Shown here: positions 39,279 to 51,965 of the stretch, in pieces
Layout: every line of letters starts with the position of its first letter
How positions within the stretch are numbered: position 1 is the stretch's first letter
DNA from: Myxococcales bacterium
Lineage (GTDB): Bacteria; Myxococcota_A; Polyangia; Polyangiales; JADJMO01
Assembly (NCBI GenBank): GCA_016709545.1
Contig: JADJMO010000023.1
Span: 124,001 to 188,000, forward strand
Direction of reading: 5' to 3'
Length of the DNA: 64,000 bases
Position numbers and translations under genes: made by a program
Notes under the pieces: generated by a model
Told to the model about the DNA's origin: nothing
The model's database searches: none
Seen by the model: only the letters and a program-made list of their open reading frames with translations

Positions 39279-39309
39279 GTCGGCGAGGTCGTTCGTTCGT
39301 TTCGCCGAC
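39279..39309 (+). terminator. hairpin after the PilZ gene
   Basis: GTCGGCGA and TCGCCGAC form an eight-pair perfect stem with a 15-base loop containing a GTTC repeat. It begins 25 bases after the PilZ stop. There is no T run afterwards, so it is a structure-only candidate. The rest of 39255-39430 shows nothing gene-like. Confidence 0.35.
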
Positions 39310-39430
39310 CCTCGATCGTCGTCGCCCCCCACGGCCACGATCGTGACGGAATGCGACGACGCTTCTGCAGCACCTCGTCGCACACGTCGACGTGCTTGCT
39401 CGATCGCGGCTCGTTTGGGAGGCTGCTGTC

Positions 39431-42400
39431 ATGGGCTGGAAGATGCTGGCCGCGCTCGCCGCGGTCCTCGGTGCTTCATGTGTCGTCGACGCTCCCGCCA
39501 CCGACGCGTCGGCCGGTACCTCCGCGCTCCTCGCGCGCACGCCGGCCTTCGCGGAGCGCCTCGCGCACGCGACGCCGTTCGCGCGCGCGGCCAGCGGCGA
39601 CGCGACGGGTGGCGTGGGGCTCGTCACGCGCCTCGGCGCTCGGCACGGCGGAGCGTGGACGCTCTCGCTCGACGGCGCCGACGTGCTGCGCCTCCGACCC
39701 CACGGCGCCGACGCTCCGCTCTCGTTCGACGGAAGCGTCGCGGTCTACCGCGACACGCAGGCGGCGGTCGACACCGCGATCGCCGCGGGCCCGGACGCGA
39801 TGGAGTGGTTCTACGTCGCGCACCGCGCCGAGCCGCTGCGGATGGAGCTCGACGTCGAGTCGTTCGCAGGCCTCGGCGAGCCCCGCCCGTTCATGGGGGG
39901 CCTCGAGTGGCGCGACGAGAAGGGACCGCGCCTGCGCATGCCCGCGCCGTACGCGGTCGACGCGCGGGGCGAGCGGCGCGCCGTGCAGGTCGAGTACGTC
40001 GGAGGCAAGCTCGTCGTCTCGCTCGATGCGCGCTCGCTCACCGCGCCCATCGTCGTCGATCCCGCGGTCGAGGCGGTGCGGTGGACGCTGATCACGCCGA
40101 CCCCTGGCAAGGAGCACGGCACCGCGGTGCTCGGTGGACACCTCTGGGTCCAGCCCTACAACGACGACGTCCTCTGGGAGCTCGATGGCACGAACTGGAT
40201 CGCCCACAAGCCCAAGTTCCGGCCGCCGCGCGGCAACCGCGAGATCGCCGCCGTGGGTTCGCGGCTCGCGTCGTGGGACGGGAACGGCGCCGAGGTGTGG
40301 GAGTACGACGGCGCCGCGTGGACGCGCTTCACGCCGAGCTCGGGCCCGGCTGCGCGCAACTCGCCCGCGTTCGGCTCGTTCGGGGGCAAGGCCGTGGCGT
40401 TCGGCGGCTACACGCTCGGCGTCGGTGGCGGCGAGCAGACCGACACCTGGGAGTGGTCCGCGGGTGCGTGGACCAAGAAGGCCCCGGCCACCTCGCCCAC
40501 CAAGGCGAGCCAGTGCCATCAGATGCTGGAGATCGGTGGCAAGGCCTACCTCTATGCGGCGCCCGAGCTGTGGAGCTGGGACGGCAGCAACTGGACGAAG
40601 GCGAGCAGCGGCGGCGCGTCGATCTACGACGACGGCACGCTCACCGCGGTGGGCGACAAGCCGGCCCTCGTCGGCGGCGGCTCCTCGATGCGTGGGTGTT
40701 CGACGGCACCTCGTGGGCGAAGACGACCGGCGTCACCACCGAGGTCATCAAGAAGGCGCGGGCGGGCACCGCGGGCGGCAAGATGTTCGTCGTCTCGCAG
40801 ACGCGCACCTGGACCTTCGACGGCACCAAGCTGACGACCGCCTTCGACCACGCGATCCCCACCAACGTCTCGGCGATGGTCGCCGTCGGCACCAAGCTCG
40901 TCGCGCTCGGCGGCACGCTCGGCGACGAGACCTGGGAGTACGACGGCACCAGGTGGCAGGAGAAGAAGCCGACCACGAAGCTGCCCGGTCGACGCAACCC
41001 GGCGATGGCCGCGCTCGGCACCAAGGCTGTGGTGTTCGGTGGCCGCGACTCCACCACCTACGATCTGCTCGCCGACACCTGGGAGTGGGACGGCACCGAC
41101 TGGAAGAAGCTCACACCGACGACCAGCCCGACCGGGCGCGAGTACCACACGATGGCGACGTTCGGCACCAAGGTCGTCATGTACGGCGGCGGCGGCCTCG
41201 TGGGCGGCGAGCACTGGGAGTGGGACGGCGCCACCTGGAAGCAGCTGACCCTCGTCCCGAACCCGGGCTCTCGATACCAGCCCGCGATGGCGACCGTCTC
41301 CGGCAAGCTCCTGCTCAGCGGGGGGATCTTCAGCGCGAGCGCCACCAGCCCCGCAGGTCCTTTCGACCTGTGGGAGTACAACGGCACCAGCTGGACGCCG
41401 AAGACGGCGATGCACGCGCCAGCGACGGCCACGGGCAGCGTCCTCGCGTCGTTCGGCACCCGCGCGATCCTGCAGGGCGGCTGGCTCGTCGACGAGACCT
41501 GGCTGTGGGACGGCACCGACTGGTCGCGACTCCCGACTGCGGGCATCAGCCCCGACCCGCGCACGACCGCCAGCGCGGCGGTGCTCGGCGGTGACCTCTA
41601 CCTCACCGGCGGTTCGGCGTTGAGCGGGTACTGGTTCAGCGACGAGTTCTGGCGCATGCGCTTCGGCAAGGCGCAGGGCGTCGCGTGCACCAGCGACGCC
41701 GATTGCGCGTCCAACGCGTGCACCGATGGCGTGTGCTGCGGTGCGGCTTGCAAGGGCGCGTGTGAGGCCTGCAACGAGCCCGGGTTCGTCGGTGAGTGCG
41801 TCCCCGTGATCGGTGCTCCACGCACCAGTCATCCGAGCTGCCCGACCGCGGGCGCAGGCGGCCCCTGCGCCGCGCGGTGCGACGGCAGCTCGCGCACCGC
41901 GTGCGTGTTCGCCAAGACCGGCGTCTCGTGCGGCAAGGTCGCCTGCGCCAAGGGCATCGCGACCAAGGTCGGCGCGTGCGACGGGGCCGGTGCCTGCAGC
42001 GACGCCCCGACCTCGTGCGCGCCCTACGGGTGCAAGGACGAGACGGCCTGCGCCACCGGCTGCACGACCGACGCCGACTGCGCCGCGACCGCGCACTGCA
42101 CCGCGGGCGCCTGCGTGCCCAAGAAGCTCGACGGGGTCACCTCTTCGGACCCGACCGAGTGCGCGAGCGGCAACGTCGCCGACGGCGTCTGCTGCAACAA
42201 GCCCTGCGGCGGCGCCTGCGAAGCGTGCGATCTGCCCGCCACCCTCGGCTCGTGCACCCCGGTGCTCGGCAAGGCGCGTCACGGCGCGTGCCCCGCGCCG
42301 AGCGGGGGTAGCGCGTGCGCCGCCACCCTGTGCGACGGCGTCGTCGGCGCGTCGTGCGCAGGCTTCGTCGGCGTCGACGTCGCGTGCCGGCCGCGGAGCT

Positions 42401-45400
42401 GCACCGATGGCGTCGAGACCCTGCCGGCGAGCTGCGCGGGCACCGGCAGCTGCCCCGCGCTCGAGACCAAGACCTGCGCGCCGTTCCGCTGCGGCGACAC
42501 GGCGTGCAAGACCAAGTGCGCGGCCGACGCCGACTGCGTCGAGAACTTCAAGTGCGACGTCGCGAGCGGCGCGTGCCTCGACGGCGCCACGTGCGACGGC
42601 GACCACACGGTTCGCGGCGCCAAGGGCGGCGACATCGACTGCACGCCCTACCGGTGCGCCGGCGCCTCGTGCCGCACGAGCTGTGGCTCTTCGGCCGACT
42701 GCGTGACGGGGCACCTCTGCGACCCGGCGAGCAGCGTCTGCATCCCGGCGACCGCCGACGCTCCCGTCGACGGCGGTGGCGGGTGCACCACGAGCCGCGG
42801 CTCCCGCACCCGCTCCGGCGCGCTCCTCCTGTTCGCGGCGATCGGCTCGCTCGTGCTCCGTCGGCGTCGCGCCCTCGGCTTCGTCGCGGCCAGCGCGGCG
42901 GTGTCGTGCTCCACCGCCGAGACGCCTCGCGACCCCGTCGCGACCGACCTCGCCCCCCTGCGCGCCGATGGCGAGATGGCCGCGCGGCTCGCGAAGGGCC
43001 TGGCCTTCGAGCCCGGTTCGACCGCGTTCGTCGCCCGCTCGGCAGGCGGACGCGTCGAGGCGCCGCGCTCCGCCGACCTCCCGCTCACCCTCCACGGCGC
43101 GCGCGCGTTCGGCGTGGACTTCGTCGGCGCAGCGAAGGTCGCCCCCACCGTCGAAGGCGGCGCGCTCGTCTACCGCGACGCCTACCCGTCGACCGACGCC
43201 GTGGTCGTCGCCGCCCCCGACGGCACCGTGGAGGTGGCCTGGATCGCCCGCGACGCCCGCGCGCCGCGCAGCTTCTCCCTCCGGCTGCCGAGCGCCCTCC
43301 GACCCCGCGTCGAGGGCAGCGCGGTGCTCCTCGCCGACGAGCAAGGCACCACCGTCGCGGGCCTGCGTCCGGCGCACGCGCGCGACCACGCGGGTCGTCG
43401 CTTCGCGCTCACCCCGCGCCTCGAGGGGTCGACGTACACGCTCGACGTTCCGGCGGACGCGGCGCTCCCCGTCGCCATCGACCCCGTTCTCGAGACGTTC
43501 TCGTGGACCAAGCTGCCCGGCTTCGTGCCCGTGCGCGAGAAGGTGAGCGCGGCCGAGCTCGCCGGCAAGGTCGTGGCCGTCGGGGCGGGTGGCGATACGT
43601 GGACCTGGAACCCGACCAGCGGGTGGGCCGACACGGGCGCGCGCAGCGTGCTCGTCGGCAACGGCTGCAACGACATGGCGCAGCTCGGGGGCAAGCTCGT
43701 CCGCCTCGGCAACAGCTTCGTGACCTGGTTCTTCGACGGCACGAGCTGGAGCGCGATCGGGATCTCGCCGGCGCCGAGCCCCCGCACGTGCGCGGCGATG
43801 GCGTCGAACGCGGGGAAGATCCTCCTGTACGGAGGCGTGCACGCCCCCGATGGCGCGGTGCTGTCCGACACCTGGGAGTTCGACGGCAGCAAATGGACCC
43901 AGCTCTCCCCGACCACCTCCCCCGGGTACGAGGAACGGCCACAGTTGATGGCGAACACGGCAGGCGCGGTCCTCCGTGCCGGCGCCGAGACCTTCCAGTG
44001 GATCAGCGGCAACTGGGTCAAGGTCGGCAACTACCAGGCCGTCAACGGTACCCTCGGCGTGGGCGCCGCCAAACCGACCATCGTCGACATTGCAGGCGGT
44101 GGCGTCTGGGAGTTCGCCGGCAGCAGTTGGGTACTCAAGCCGATCCCCGGCAGCCCGCCGAGGGTGAAGGGTGTGAGCAGCGTCAATGGTCACGTCCTCG
44201 TCTTCAACGACGGCGACCCGACCACCGGCACCCACGACACGTGGGACTACGATGGCACGGCCTTCACCAAGACCACGCAGCTGGCCGTCCCGCCCTCGAG
44301 GGGCGTGGCCGCGTATGGCGGTGGCAAGGTCGTGGCGGAGGGCACACTCGGCACGTGGGAGTGGTCGGGCAGCCGCTGGACGCGCCGGTCGACGGTCGAC
44401 CCCGGGGCAGGGCTCTACCGGGGCACCCTCTACGGCCTCGACGACCGCGCCGCGCACGTCGACTTCGACGCGCGCGACTGGAAGGACTGGGACGGCACGA
44501 ACTGGACGACGCGCACGCTCACCAAGTGGCCCGACGCGCGCGACGACTTCGGCTCGGCCGGCCTCGGCACCAAGGTGCTCCTCCAGGGCGGCGGCTACTC
44601 GGGTGGCCCGAGCGGCTACGTCTCGACCGCCGAGACCTGGGAGTGCAGCTCCTCGTCGTGCGTCGTCAAGCCCACCACCGTCACGCCCACTGCGTTCCGA
44701 GGGACCATGGCGCGCCACGGCACGAGCGTGACCCTCGCGCGCGTCGGGTCCCCCTTCTGGTACGGCGCGATCGGCACGGTCTGGACCTGGACCGGCAGCG
44801 ACTGGGCCGCGAAGACTCCTGTCCTCGAGCCGCCGGGGGTCTACGACGCACGGTTCGTGAACCTGGGTGGGCGCGCGCTCTACTACGGCGGCTCCACGCC
44901 CGATCCCGTCAACGACGTCGCGTGGACCTGGGACGGCGCCACCTGGGCCAAGATCGTGCCCTCGACGCCGGTGCCGAACGGCACGCTCGTCCTCTCCGGA
45001 GGCGCACCGCTGGTGGTCGATCAAGGCGCCATGTGGAAGGGCGCCCTGCTCGGCGCCAAGGGCGGAGACTGCACCGTCGGCGGCGACTGCCTCTCGGGTC
45101 TGTGCGTCGACGGCAAGTGCTGCGACGGCGCGTGCACCGGCCAGTGCGAGGCGTGCAACGTCGTGGGCAAGGAGGGCACCTGCTCCCCGGTGACGGGCGC
45201 GCCCGTTGGCGCTCGCACCGCATGCACGAGCTCGCCCACCGCGTGCGGGCTCGCGTGCGACGGCGCCTCTCGCACCGCGTGCGCGCTCCCCAAGTCGGGC
45301 ACCGCGTGCGGCGCCCCCAAGTGCAAGGACGGCATCGCGGCCTTACCCGGCACCTGCGACGGCGCAGGCGCGTGCGTCACCACGACCAAGACCTGCGCGC

Positions 45401-46236
45401 CGTTCCGCTGCGCGGGTGACGCGTGCGCGACGAGCTGCGTCGTGGACTACGACTGCGACCCGAGCGCGTACTGCGACGCGGGCGCGTGCGTGGCCAAGAA
45501 GAAGGCGGGCGACGCCGCCACCGAGGGCCGCACCTGCGCGACGGGCTACGCCGCCGACGGCGTGTGCTGCAACACGGCGTGCACCGGCGTCTGCGAGGCC
45601 TGCGACGCCGACGCGACGAAGGGCACCTGCACCCCGCGCGCGGGCGCAGCCAGGCACGGCGCCTGCCCGAAGCCCGCGAGCAGCGATCCGTGCGTCGCGA
45701 CCGCCTGCGACGGCAAGGTGGGCAACGTCTGCGCGGCGTACCCGGGGCCCGAGGTCGCTTGCGGCACCGCGGGGTGCGCCGACGGCGTCGAGCGCCGCGC
45801 GGTGAGCTGCGCGGGCGTCGGCGCCTGCCCGCTGCCCGAGACCAAGAAGTGCGCGCCCTACGTGTGCGGCGACGCCACCTGCCTCACGGCGTGCACGGAG
45901 GACAAGCAGTGCGCCCCCGGCAACCGGTGCAAGGAGGGCAAGTGCGCCTCGAGCTCCACGTGCGAGGGTGATCACTTCGTCGTGAGCCCTTCGGGCACCA
46001 AGACCAACTGCGCGCCGTTCCGCTGCGCCGATGGCGCCTGCGTGGAGAAGTGCAGCGACAGCACGGTCTGCCTCGCGGGCTACGCGTGCGACACGGCCTC
46101 CGGCAAGTGTGCGCCCGCGAGCGCGCCCGTCGCCGAGGACGGCGGCTGCGCGGTGCGCCCCGGGTCGGGATCGAGCGCGCCCCTCGCGGTGGCGCTGTCG
46201 CTGCTGCTCGTGCTCCGTCGCCGCCGCGTCAGGTAG
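39431..46236 (+). CDS. double kelch / Cys-rich / MYXO-CTERM surface protein (frameshifted)
   Basis: The ATG at 39431 opens a lipoprotein signal ending GASC. Two paralogous halves follow. Half 1 (to ~42870) has a ~180-residue beta head (RHGGAWTLSLDGADVLRL), kelch repeats such as VFGGRDSTTYDLLADTWEWDG, Cys-rich repeats and a MYXO-CTERM-like end (Gly-Cys, hydrophobic segment, RRRR). Half 2 (42853-46236) repeats the same order and ends with a second MYXO-CTERM tail (LLLVLRRRRVR). No stop lies between the halves. A frame break near 40678 (GGGSS versus LLDAWVFDG) needs correcting. Family knowledge: MYXO-CTERM proteins are trimmed at the Cys and attached to the outer membrane. It overlaps the opposing gene by eight bases. 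Confidence 0.85.
42775..42915 (+). other. in-frame junction between tandem kelch halves
   Basis: Half 1 ends VDGGGGCTTSRGSRTRSG, a hydrophobic stretch and RRRR (42859-42870), which fits a MYXO-CTERM tail. The same bases from the GTG at 42853 read as a lipoprotein signal for half 2 (VLRRRR, hydrophobic part, AVSC). No single-base shift yields a quick stop here. One export tail and one signal thus share the Arg cluster. Confidence 0.7.
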
Positions 46237-47131
46237 GCGGCGGCGGGAGGATCGACTGGGTGCGGAGGGTCTGCGCGATCGCGAGGAAGGCCTTCTCGTC
46301 GGCGACCTTGCCCGCGTCGCGCAGCACGTCGACCAGATCGAGCACGTAGGGGAGGGCGCGCCGCGGCGTGCCCCCGTGGTTCGCGTCCACCAGCAGCACC
46401 GCTCGGCGGCAGCAGTACTCGGCCGCGTCGAGGTTCGCGACGTGGCGGTACGCGCGCCCCAGGAGGCGCAGGAGCGGCGCGAGGCCGCTCGACTCGATGC
46501 CCTCGAGCTGGGCGCGGAGGCGCACCGCGCGCTCGAAGCAGCGGAGCGCATCGTACCAGCGCGCCTCTTGCTCGTAGAGCTCGCCGAGCGCCACGAGCTC
46601 CTCGACCATGTGCGGGAGGTGCTCCGGCCCGGCGCCGTGCAGCACCGCGAGGGCGCGCTTGAGGACCTCCTCGCTGTGCGCGAGGTCCCGGGCGCCGTCG
46701 TGCCGGAGGTCGTGGTAGAGGTGGTAGAGGTGATCCATCGAGTCGGCGATCTCGGGCGCCTGCGCGCCGAGCGCGGTCTCGCGTAGGCGGAGGCCGTTCA
46801 CGAACGCCTGCTCCGCGTGGGCCAGATCGCCGATCTTCTCGTAGGCGATCCCCATCCAGTCGAGCACCTCGGCGGCGCGCCGGCGCTCGGCTTCGTGCGG
46901 CGCGAGACCCTTGTAGGCGGCAGCGAGCGGGTCGAGCGCCTCCTTCACCTTGTCGGTGCGCACCAGCACCTCGCCGAGGGTCGCGAGCCCCCGCGCCGCG
47001 TCGACGCTGCCTTCGCCGTGCAGCTTCACGAAGTCGGCCAGCGCCTCGCGGGCGAGGGCCTCCGCCTCGTCGTTCTTCTTCGCGCGAACCAGGGCACGGC
47101 ACCCCTCGACGGCGTCTTGGACGTGGGTCAT
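46229..47131 (-). CDS. TPR-repeat protein
   Basis: The ATG at 47131 is chosen because upstream Mets precede a long run without helical pattern. The 300-residue product is all-helical with six or seven TPR-like units, for example EVLDWMGIAYEKIGDLAHAEQAFVNGLRLRE and APLLRLLGRAYRHVANLDAAEYCCRRAV. TPRs of this kinesin-light-chain-like type bind protein partners. It has no signal and so is cytoplasmic. Its stop overlaps the end of the kelch gene. The 175 bases between it and nifJ on the other strand hold a partly paired hairpin (about 47220-47250) but no clear promoter. Confidence 0.8.
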   Translation of the reverse strand: MTHVQDAVEGCRALVRAKKNDEAEALAREALADFVKLHGEGSVDAARGLATLGEVLVRTDKVKEALDPLAAAYKGLAPHEAERRRAAEVLDWMGIAYEKIGDLAHAEQAFVNGLRLRETALGAQAPEIADSMDHLYHLYHDLRHDGARDLAHSEEVLKRALAVLHGAGPEHLPHMVEELVALGELYEQEARWYDALRCFERAVRLRAQLEGIESSGLAPLLRLLGRAYRHVANLDAAEYCCRRAVLLVDANHGGTPRRALPYVLDLVDVLRDAGKVADEKAFLAIAQTLRTQSILPPPPT

Positions 47132-47306
47132 GGAGCCGAACAGAGCAATCGTCCTGCCAGCGACGGGAAGCCGGAGCGTGGACCGCAATCCGGCCTCCCG
47201 AACACGCATACCTTGCGTCGAGCGAGGCGATTGCAGCATCGCTCCTCGCCACCGACGCACCTGCACCTCTCGCCCCCTGGGCGCGACGCTTGCACACGGG
47301 GGCCCC

Positions 47307-50300
47307 ATGGCTGCAGAACTCGTCACGCTGGACGGCAACACCGCCGTCGCCGACGTCGCATATCGCCTCTCCGAAGTCATCGCCATCTACCCGATCACCC
47401 CGTCCTCGACCATGGGCGAGCTGAGCGACGAGTGGGCCGCGCACACCGTCCGAACCTCTGGGGCACCGTGCCTTCCGTCACCGAGATGCAGTCGGAGGCC
47501 GGCGCCGCGGGCGCGGTCCACGGGGCGCTCCAGGCGGGCGCGCTCGCGACGACGTTCACCGCGTCGCAGGGCCTGCTCCTGATGATCCCGAACATGTTCA
47601 AGATCGCCGGCGAGCTGACGCCGTTCGTGATGCACGTCTCGGCGCGCACGCTCGCGACGCACGCGCTCTCGATCTTCGGCGACCACTCCGACGTGATGGC
47701 CTGCCGTCAGACCGGCTTCGCCCTCCTCTGCTCGGGCTCGGTGCAGGAGGCGCAGGACCTCGCGGCCATCGCGCACCTCGCCACGCTCCGCGCGCGCGTG
47801 CCGTTCCTCCACTTCTTCGACGGCTTCCGCACCTCGCACGAGGTCACCAAGATCGAGATGCTCCCCGACGAGGATCTCGCCGCGCTCATCGACGACAAGG
47901 CGATCCTCGCGCACCGCGGCCGCGCGCTGACGCCGGATCGCCCGGTGCTGCGCGGCAGCGCGCAGAACCCCGACGTGTTCTTCCAGGCGCGCGAGGCCAG
48001 CAACCCGTTCCACGACGCCTGCCCGGGCGTCGTCGCCGACGTGATGGCGCGCTTCGGCGCGCGCACCGGTCGTCACTACAAGCTCTTCGACTACGTCGGC
48101 CACCCCGAGGCCGAGCGCGTGATCGTGATGATGGGCTCCGGCGCCGAGACCGCGCACGAGACAATCGACTACCTCAACGCCCAGGGCGAGACGCCTCGGC
48201 CTCGTCAAGGTGCGCCTGTTCCGCCCCTTCTCGCTGCGCGACTTCGCCGCCGCGCTCCCGAAGACCACGAAGTCGATCGCCGTGCTCGATCGCACCAAGG
48301 AGCCGGGCGCCCTCGGCGAGCCGCTCTACCAGGAGATCGTGACGGCGTTCGCGGAGGCCTCCGCCGACGGCCTCTGGGCGCGCGCGCTGCCGCGCATCCT
48401 GGGCGGGCGCTACGGCCTCTCGTCGAAGGAGTTCACGCCCTCCATGGTGCGCGCCGTCTACGACGAGCTCCGGGCGGACAAGCCCAAGCGCCACTTCACA
48501 GTGGGTATCCGGGACGACATCACCCACCTGAGCCTGCCCTTCGACACGAGCTTCGACATCGAGCCGGACGACGTGGTGCGCGCGGTGTTCTGGGGCCTCG
48601 GCGCGGACGGGACCGTCGGCGCGAACAAGAACTCGATCAAGATCATCGGCGAAGAGACCGACCGGTACGCGCAGGGGTACTTCGTCTACGACTCGAAGAA
48701 GTCGGGGGCGATCACGATCTCGCACCTGCGCTTCGGGCCGCGGCCGATCAAGTCCGAGTACCTGATCTCGCGCGCGAGCTTCGTCGCGGTGCACCAGTGG
48801 AGCTTCCTCGAGCGGTACGACGTGCTCGAGCAGGCCCAGCCGGGCGCCACGCTGCTGCTCAACTCGCCGCTCGCCCCGGCCGAGGTGTGGGACGCGCTCC
48901 CGCGCGAGGTGCAGGAGACGATCCTCGCCAAGAAGATCGAAATCTACACCATCGACGCGCTCTCGGTGGCGCGCGGCGTCGGCATGGGCGGCCGCATCAA
49001 CACCCTGATGCAGACCTGCTTCTTCGCGCTCGCCAAGATCTTCCCGCGTGAGGAGGCCATCGGCTACATCAAGGGCGCGATCGAGAAGAGCTACAAGGCC
49101 AAGGGCAAGGAGGTCGTCGCGAAGAACTTCGCCGCCGTCGACGCCGCGCTCTCGCGCCTCTACCCGGTGCCCGTCCCGGCCGCATGACGGCACGCACGCG
49201 CGCCCGCCCATCGTGAGCGTCGCGGCGCCGGACTTCGTGCAGCGGGTCACGGCGATGATGCTGGGCAACAAGGGCGATCTGCTCCCCGTGAGCGCGTTCC
49301 CGCCCGACGGCACCTGGCCCACCGGCACGGCCAAGTGGGAGAAGCGCAACATCGCGGTCGACATCCCCGTGTGGGACGAGAAGATCTGCATCCAGTGCAA
49401 CAAGTGCGCGATGGTGTGCCCGCACGCGGCCATCCGCGTGAAGGCCTACGACCAGACGCTCCTCGCGAAGAAGCCGGCCACGTTCAAGTCGGTCCCCTAC
49501 AAGGGCGCCGAGTTCAAGGGCGACGCGTACACCGTCCAGGTCGCCGCCCGAGGACTGCACCGGATGCACCCTCTGCGTGGAGATCTGCCCGGCGAAGGAC
49601 AAGGCCAACCCGCGCCACAAGTCGCTCGAGATGGCGCCGCAAGCCGCGCTCCGCGAGCCCGAGGCCGACAACTACCAGTTCTTCCTCGACCTGCCCGAGG
49701 CCAAGCGCACCAAGGTGTCGCTCGACGTCAAGGGCGCGCAGTTCTTCGAGCCGCTGTTCGAGTACTCGGGCGCGTGCTCGGGGTGCGGCGAGACCCCGTA
49801 CATCAAGCTGGTCACCCAGCTGTTCGGCGATCGCACGCTGATCGCGAACGCCACCGGGTGCTCGTCGATCTACGGCGGCAACCTCCCGACCACGCCGTAC
49901 ACCACGAACGCCGAGGGCCGCGGCCCGGCCTGGGCCAACTCGCTGTTCGAGGACAACGCCGAGTTCGGGCTCGGCATGCGGCTCGCGGTCGACAAGCACG
50001 CCGAGCAGGCGAAGGAGCTGCTGCGTTCCCTCGCGGGCACGGTGGGGGTCGAGCTCGTGACCGCGCTCCTCGGCGGCCGACATGGCCGACGAGGCCGGCA
50101 TCGAGGCGCAGCGCGAGCGCGTGGCGCGCTCCGCGCAAGCTCGCGGGCTCGGCCGACCTCTCGGCGCGCCGCCTCGCCGGCCTCGCGGACTACCTCGTCA
50201 AGAAGAGCGTCTGGATCGTCGGCGGCGACGGCTGGGCGTACGACATCGGCTTCGGCGGCCTCGACCACGTGATCGCGTCGGGCAAGGACGTGAACCTGCT

Positions 50301-50907
50301 CGTGCTCGACACCGAGGTCTACTCCAACACCGGCGGTCAGCAGTCCAAGTCCACGCCGCGCGGCGCCGCCGCCAAGTTCGCGGTCAGCGGCAAGGACGGC
50401 CAGAAGAAGGACCTCGGCATGCTCGCGATGACCTACGGCAACGTCTACGTCGCGCGCATCGCGTTCGGCGCCAAGGACGTGCAGACGGTCAAGGCGCTGC
50501 TCGAGGCCGAGGCCTACCCGGGGCCTTCGCTCGTCATCGCGTACTCGCATTGCATCGCCCACGGCTACGACATGGCGCAGGGCACCCAGCAGCAGCAGAA
50601 GCGCGCCGTCGAGACGGGCTACTGGCCGCTCTACCGCTTCGACCCGCGGCGCATCGCCGAGGGCGAGAGCCCGCTCAAGCTGGACTCGCCGGCTCCCAAG
50701 GGCAAGCTGGTCGACTTCGCCCGCAACGAGACGCGCTTCCGCATGGTCGAGCAGCAAGACCCAGAGCGGTTCCGCGCGCTCGCCGCGGCCGCCCAGGACG
50801 ACATCTACACCCGCTGGGCCACCTACGAGAGCCTCGCCAAGGCCATGACCCCGACCCCCGTCGTCCTCGACAACACCGCCGACAAGCCCGGGTCCAAGGA
50901 GCACTGA
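47307..50907 (+). CDS. nifJ: pyruvate:ferredoxin (flavodoxin) oxidoreductase (about six frameshifts)
   Basis: This enzyme cleaves pyruvate with CoA to acetyl-CoA and CO2 and passes electrons to ferredoxin or flavodoxin. It is one large ~1190-residue polypeptide. The start matches the family (DGNTAVADVAYRLSEVIAIYPITPSSTMGEL). Later parts are SQGLLLMIPNMFKIAGELTP, the ferredoxin-like domain with two 4Fe-4S sites CIQCNKCAMVCPHAAI and CTGCTLCVEICPAKD, and the TPP domain (GDGWAYDIGFGGLDH, DTEVYSNTGGQQSKSTPRG). Frame breaks occur near 47448, 48195, 49185, 49553 (one extra C), 50083 and 50135. All motifs stay intact, and the pieces line up end to end, so sequencing error is likely. A dihydroorotate-dehydrogenase-like gene follows after one base. 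Confidence 0.95.
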
Positions 50908-50908
50908 G

Positions 50909-51898
50909 ATGGATCTCGCAACCCGTTACCTGGGCCTCGACCTCGCGCACCCGTTCATGCCGGGCGCGTCGCCGCTCGCCGACGACCTCGACTCCGTCCG
51001 TCGCGTGGAGGACGCCGGCGCCGCCGCCATCGTGATGCGGTCGCTGTTCGAGGAGCAGATCCTCCGCGAGCGCGGCCGCACCCAGCACGACCTCGAGTCG
51101 CACACCGACGCCTACGCCGAGGCGTCGGCTTCTTCCCAAGCAGGAGCGAGTTCCACCTGGGGCCGCACGAGTACCTGGAGCAGCTGCGTCGCATCAAGGG
51201 CGCGGTGGCGGTGCCGGTCATCGCCTCGCTCAACGGCCACAGCGCCGAGGGCTGGCTCGACTACGCGAAGCTGATCGAGCAGGCCGGCGCCGACGCGCTC
51301 GAGCTCAACGTCTACCACGTGGCGACCGACCCGGACGAGAGCGCCGAGCAGGTCGACCGCCGGGTCCTCGACATCGTGTCGCGGGTGAAGGGCTCGGTGA
51401 AGCTCCCGCTCGCGGTGAAGCTGTCGCCGTTCCACTCGGCGCTCGCCCACCTCGCGCGCGAGATCGAGAAGGCCGGCGCGAGCGCGCTGGTCCTCTTCAA
51501 CCGCTTCTACCAGCCGGACATCGACCCGGTGCTGCTCGAGGCGGTGCCGCGGCCGGGCTGGTCCGCCCGGCGGGCGCCTCCTCCTGGGGCCCCGGTGGCT
51601 CGCCGTCCTCTCCGGCAAGGCCAAGGCGGATCTCGCGTGCTCGGGTGGGGTGCACACCGGCCTCGACGCGGTCAAGGCGCTGATGGCCGGGGCCACGGTG
51701 GTGCAGACGGTCTCCGCGCTGCTCCACGACGGGCCGCAGCGGCTGCGCACCTTGAAGGAGGAGGTGGTGCGCTTCCTCGAGGAGCACGAGTACGAGTCGC
51801 TGGCGCAGCTCCGCGGCAACATGAACCTGTCCCGTTGCCCCGATCCGAGCGCCTTCGAGCGCGGGAACTACATGCGGGTGCTCCAGAGCTGGCGCTGA
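50909..51898 (+). CDS. dihydroorotate-dehydrogenase-like flavoprotein (two frameshifts)
   Basis: The ATG is one base after the nifJ stop. The TIM-barrel pattern of class 1 dihydroorotate dehydrogenases is visible: TRYLGLDLAHPFMPGASPLADDLDSVR, VIASLNGHSAEGWLDYAKLIEQAGADALELN, LPLAVKLSPFHSALAHLAREIEKAG and SGGVHTGLDAVKALMAGATVVQ. FMN should bind near the C-terminal phosphate site. Frame breaks near 51122 and 51560 are needed; after both, the order is complete at about 330 residues. Such genes next to nifJ are common and may use ferredoxin- or flavin-linked electrons; a true pyrimidine role is not certain. Confidence 0.88.
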
Positions 51899-51952
51899 AG
51901 GCACCAGCGCCGAACTCGGCGCGAGCGCAGGCGAGCCCGAGGTTCCCCTTTA

Positions 51953-51965
51953 CTTCACAGTGAAG
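51953..51965. promoter_or_regulatory. 13-bp perfect palindrome upstream of the kinase gene
   Basis: CTTCACAGTGAAG has six-base arms around one base. It lies 23 bases before the GTG at 51989, in the 90-base gap after the dehydrogenase-like gene, and could be an operator or a small hairpin. The flanking CCCCTTTA is the most AT-rich point of the gap. Confidence 0.35.

Noticed and set aside
39431..46236. Rhs/polymorphic toxin
   Set aside because: Repeats are kelch and Cys-rich with sorting tails; no YD repeats and no variable toxin tip.
47307..50907. nifJ as a sign of nitrogen fixation
   Set aside because: No nif structural genes are near; pyruvate:ferredoxin oxidoreductase is general central metabolism.
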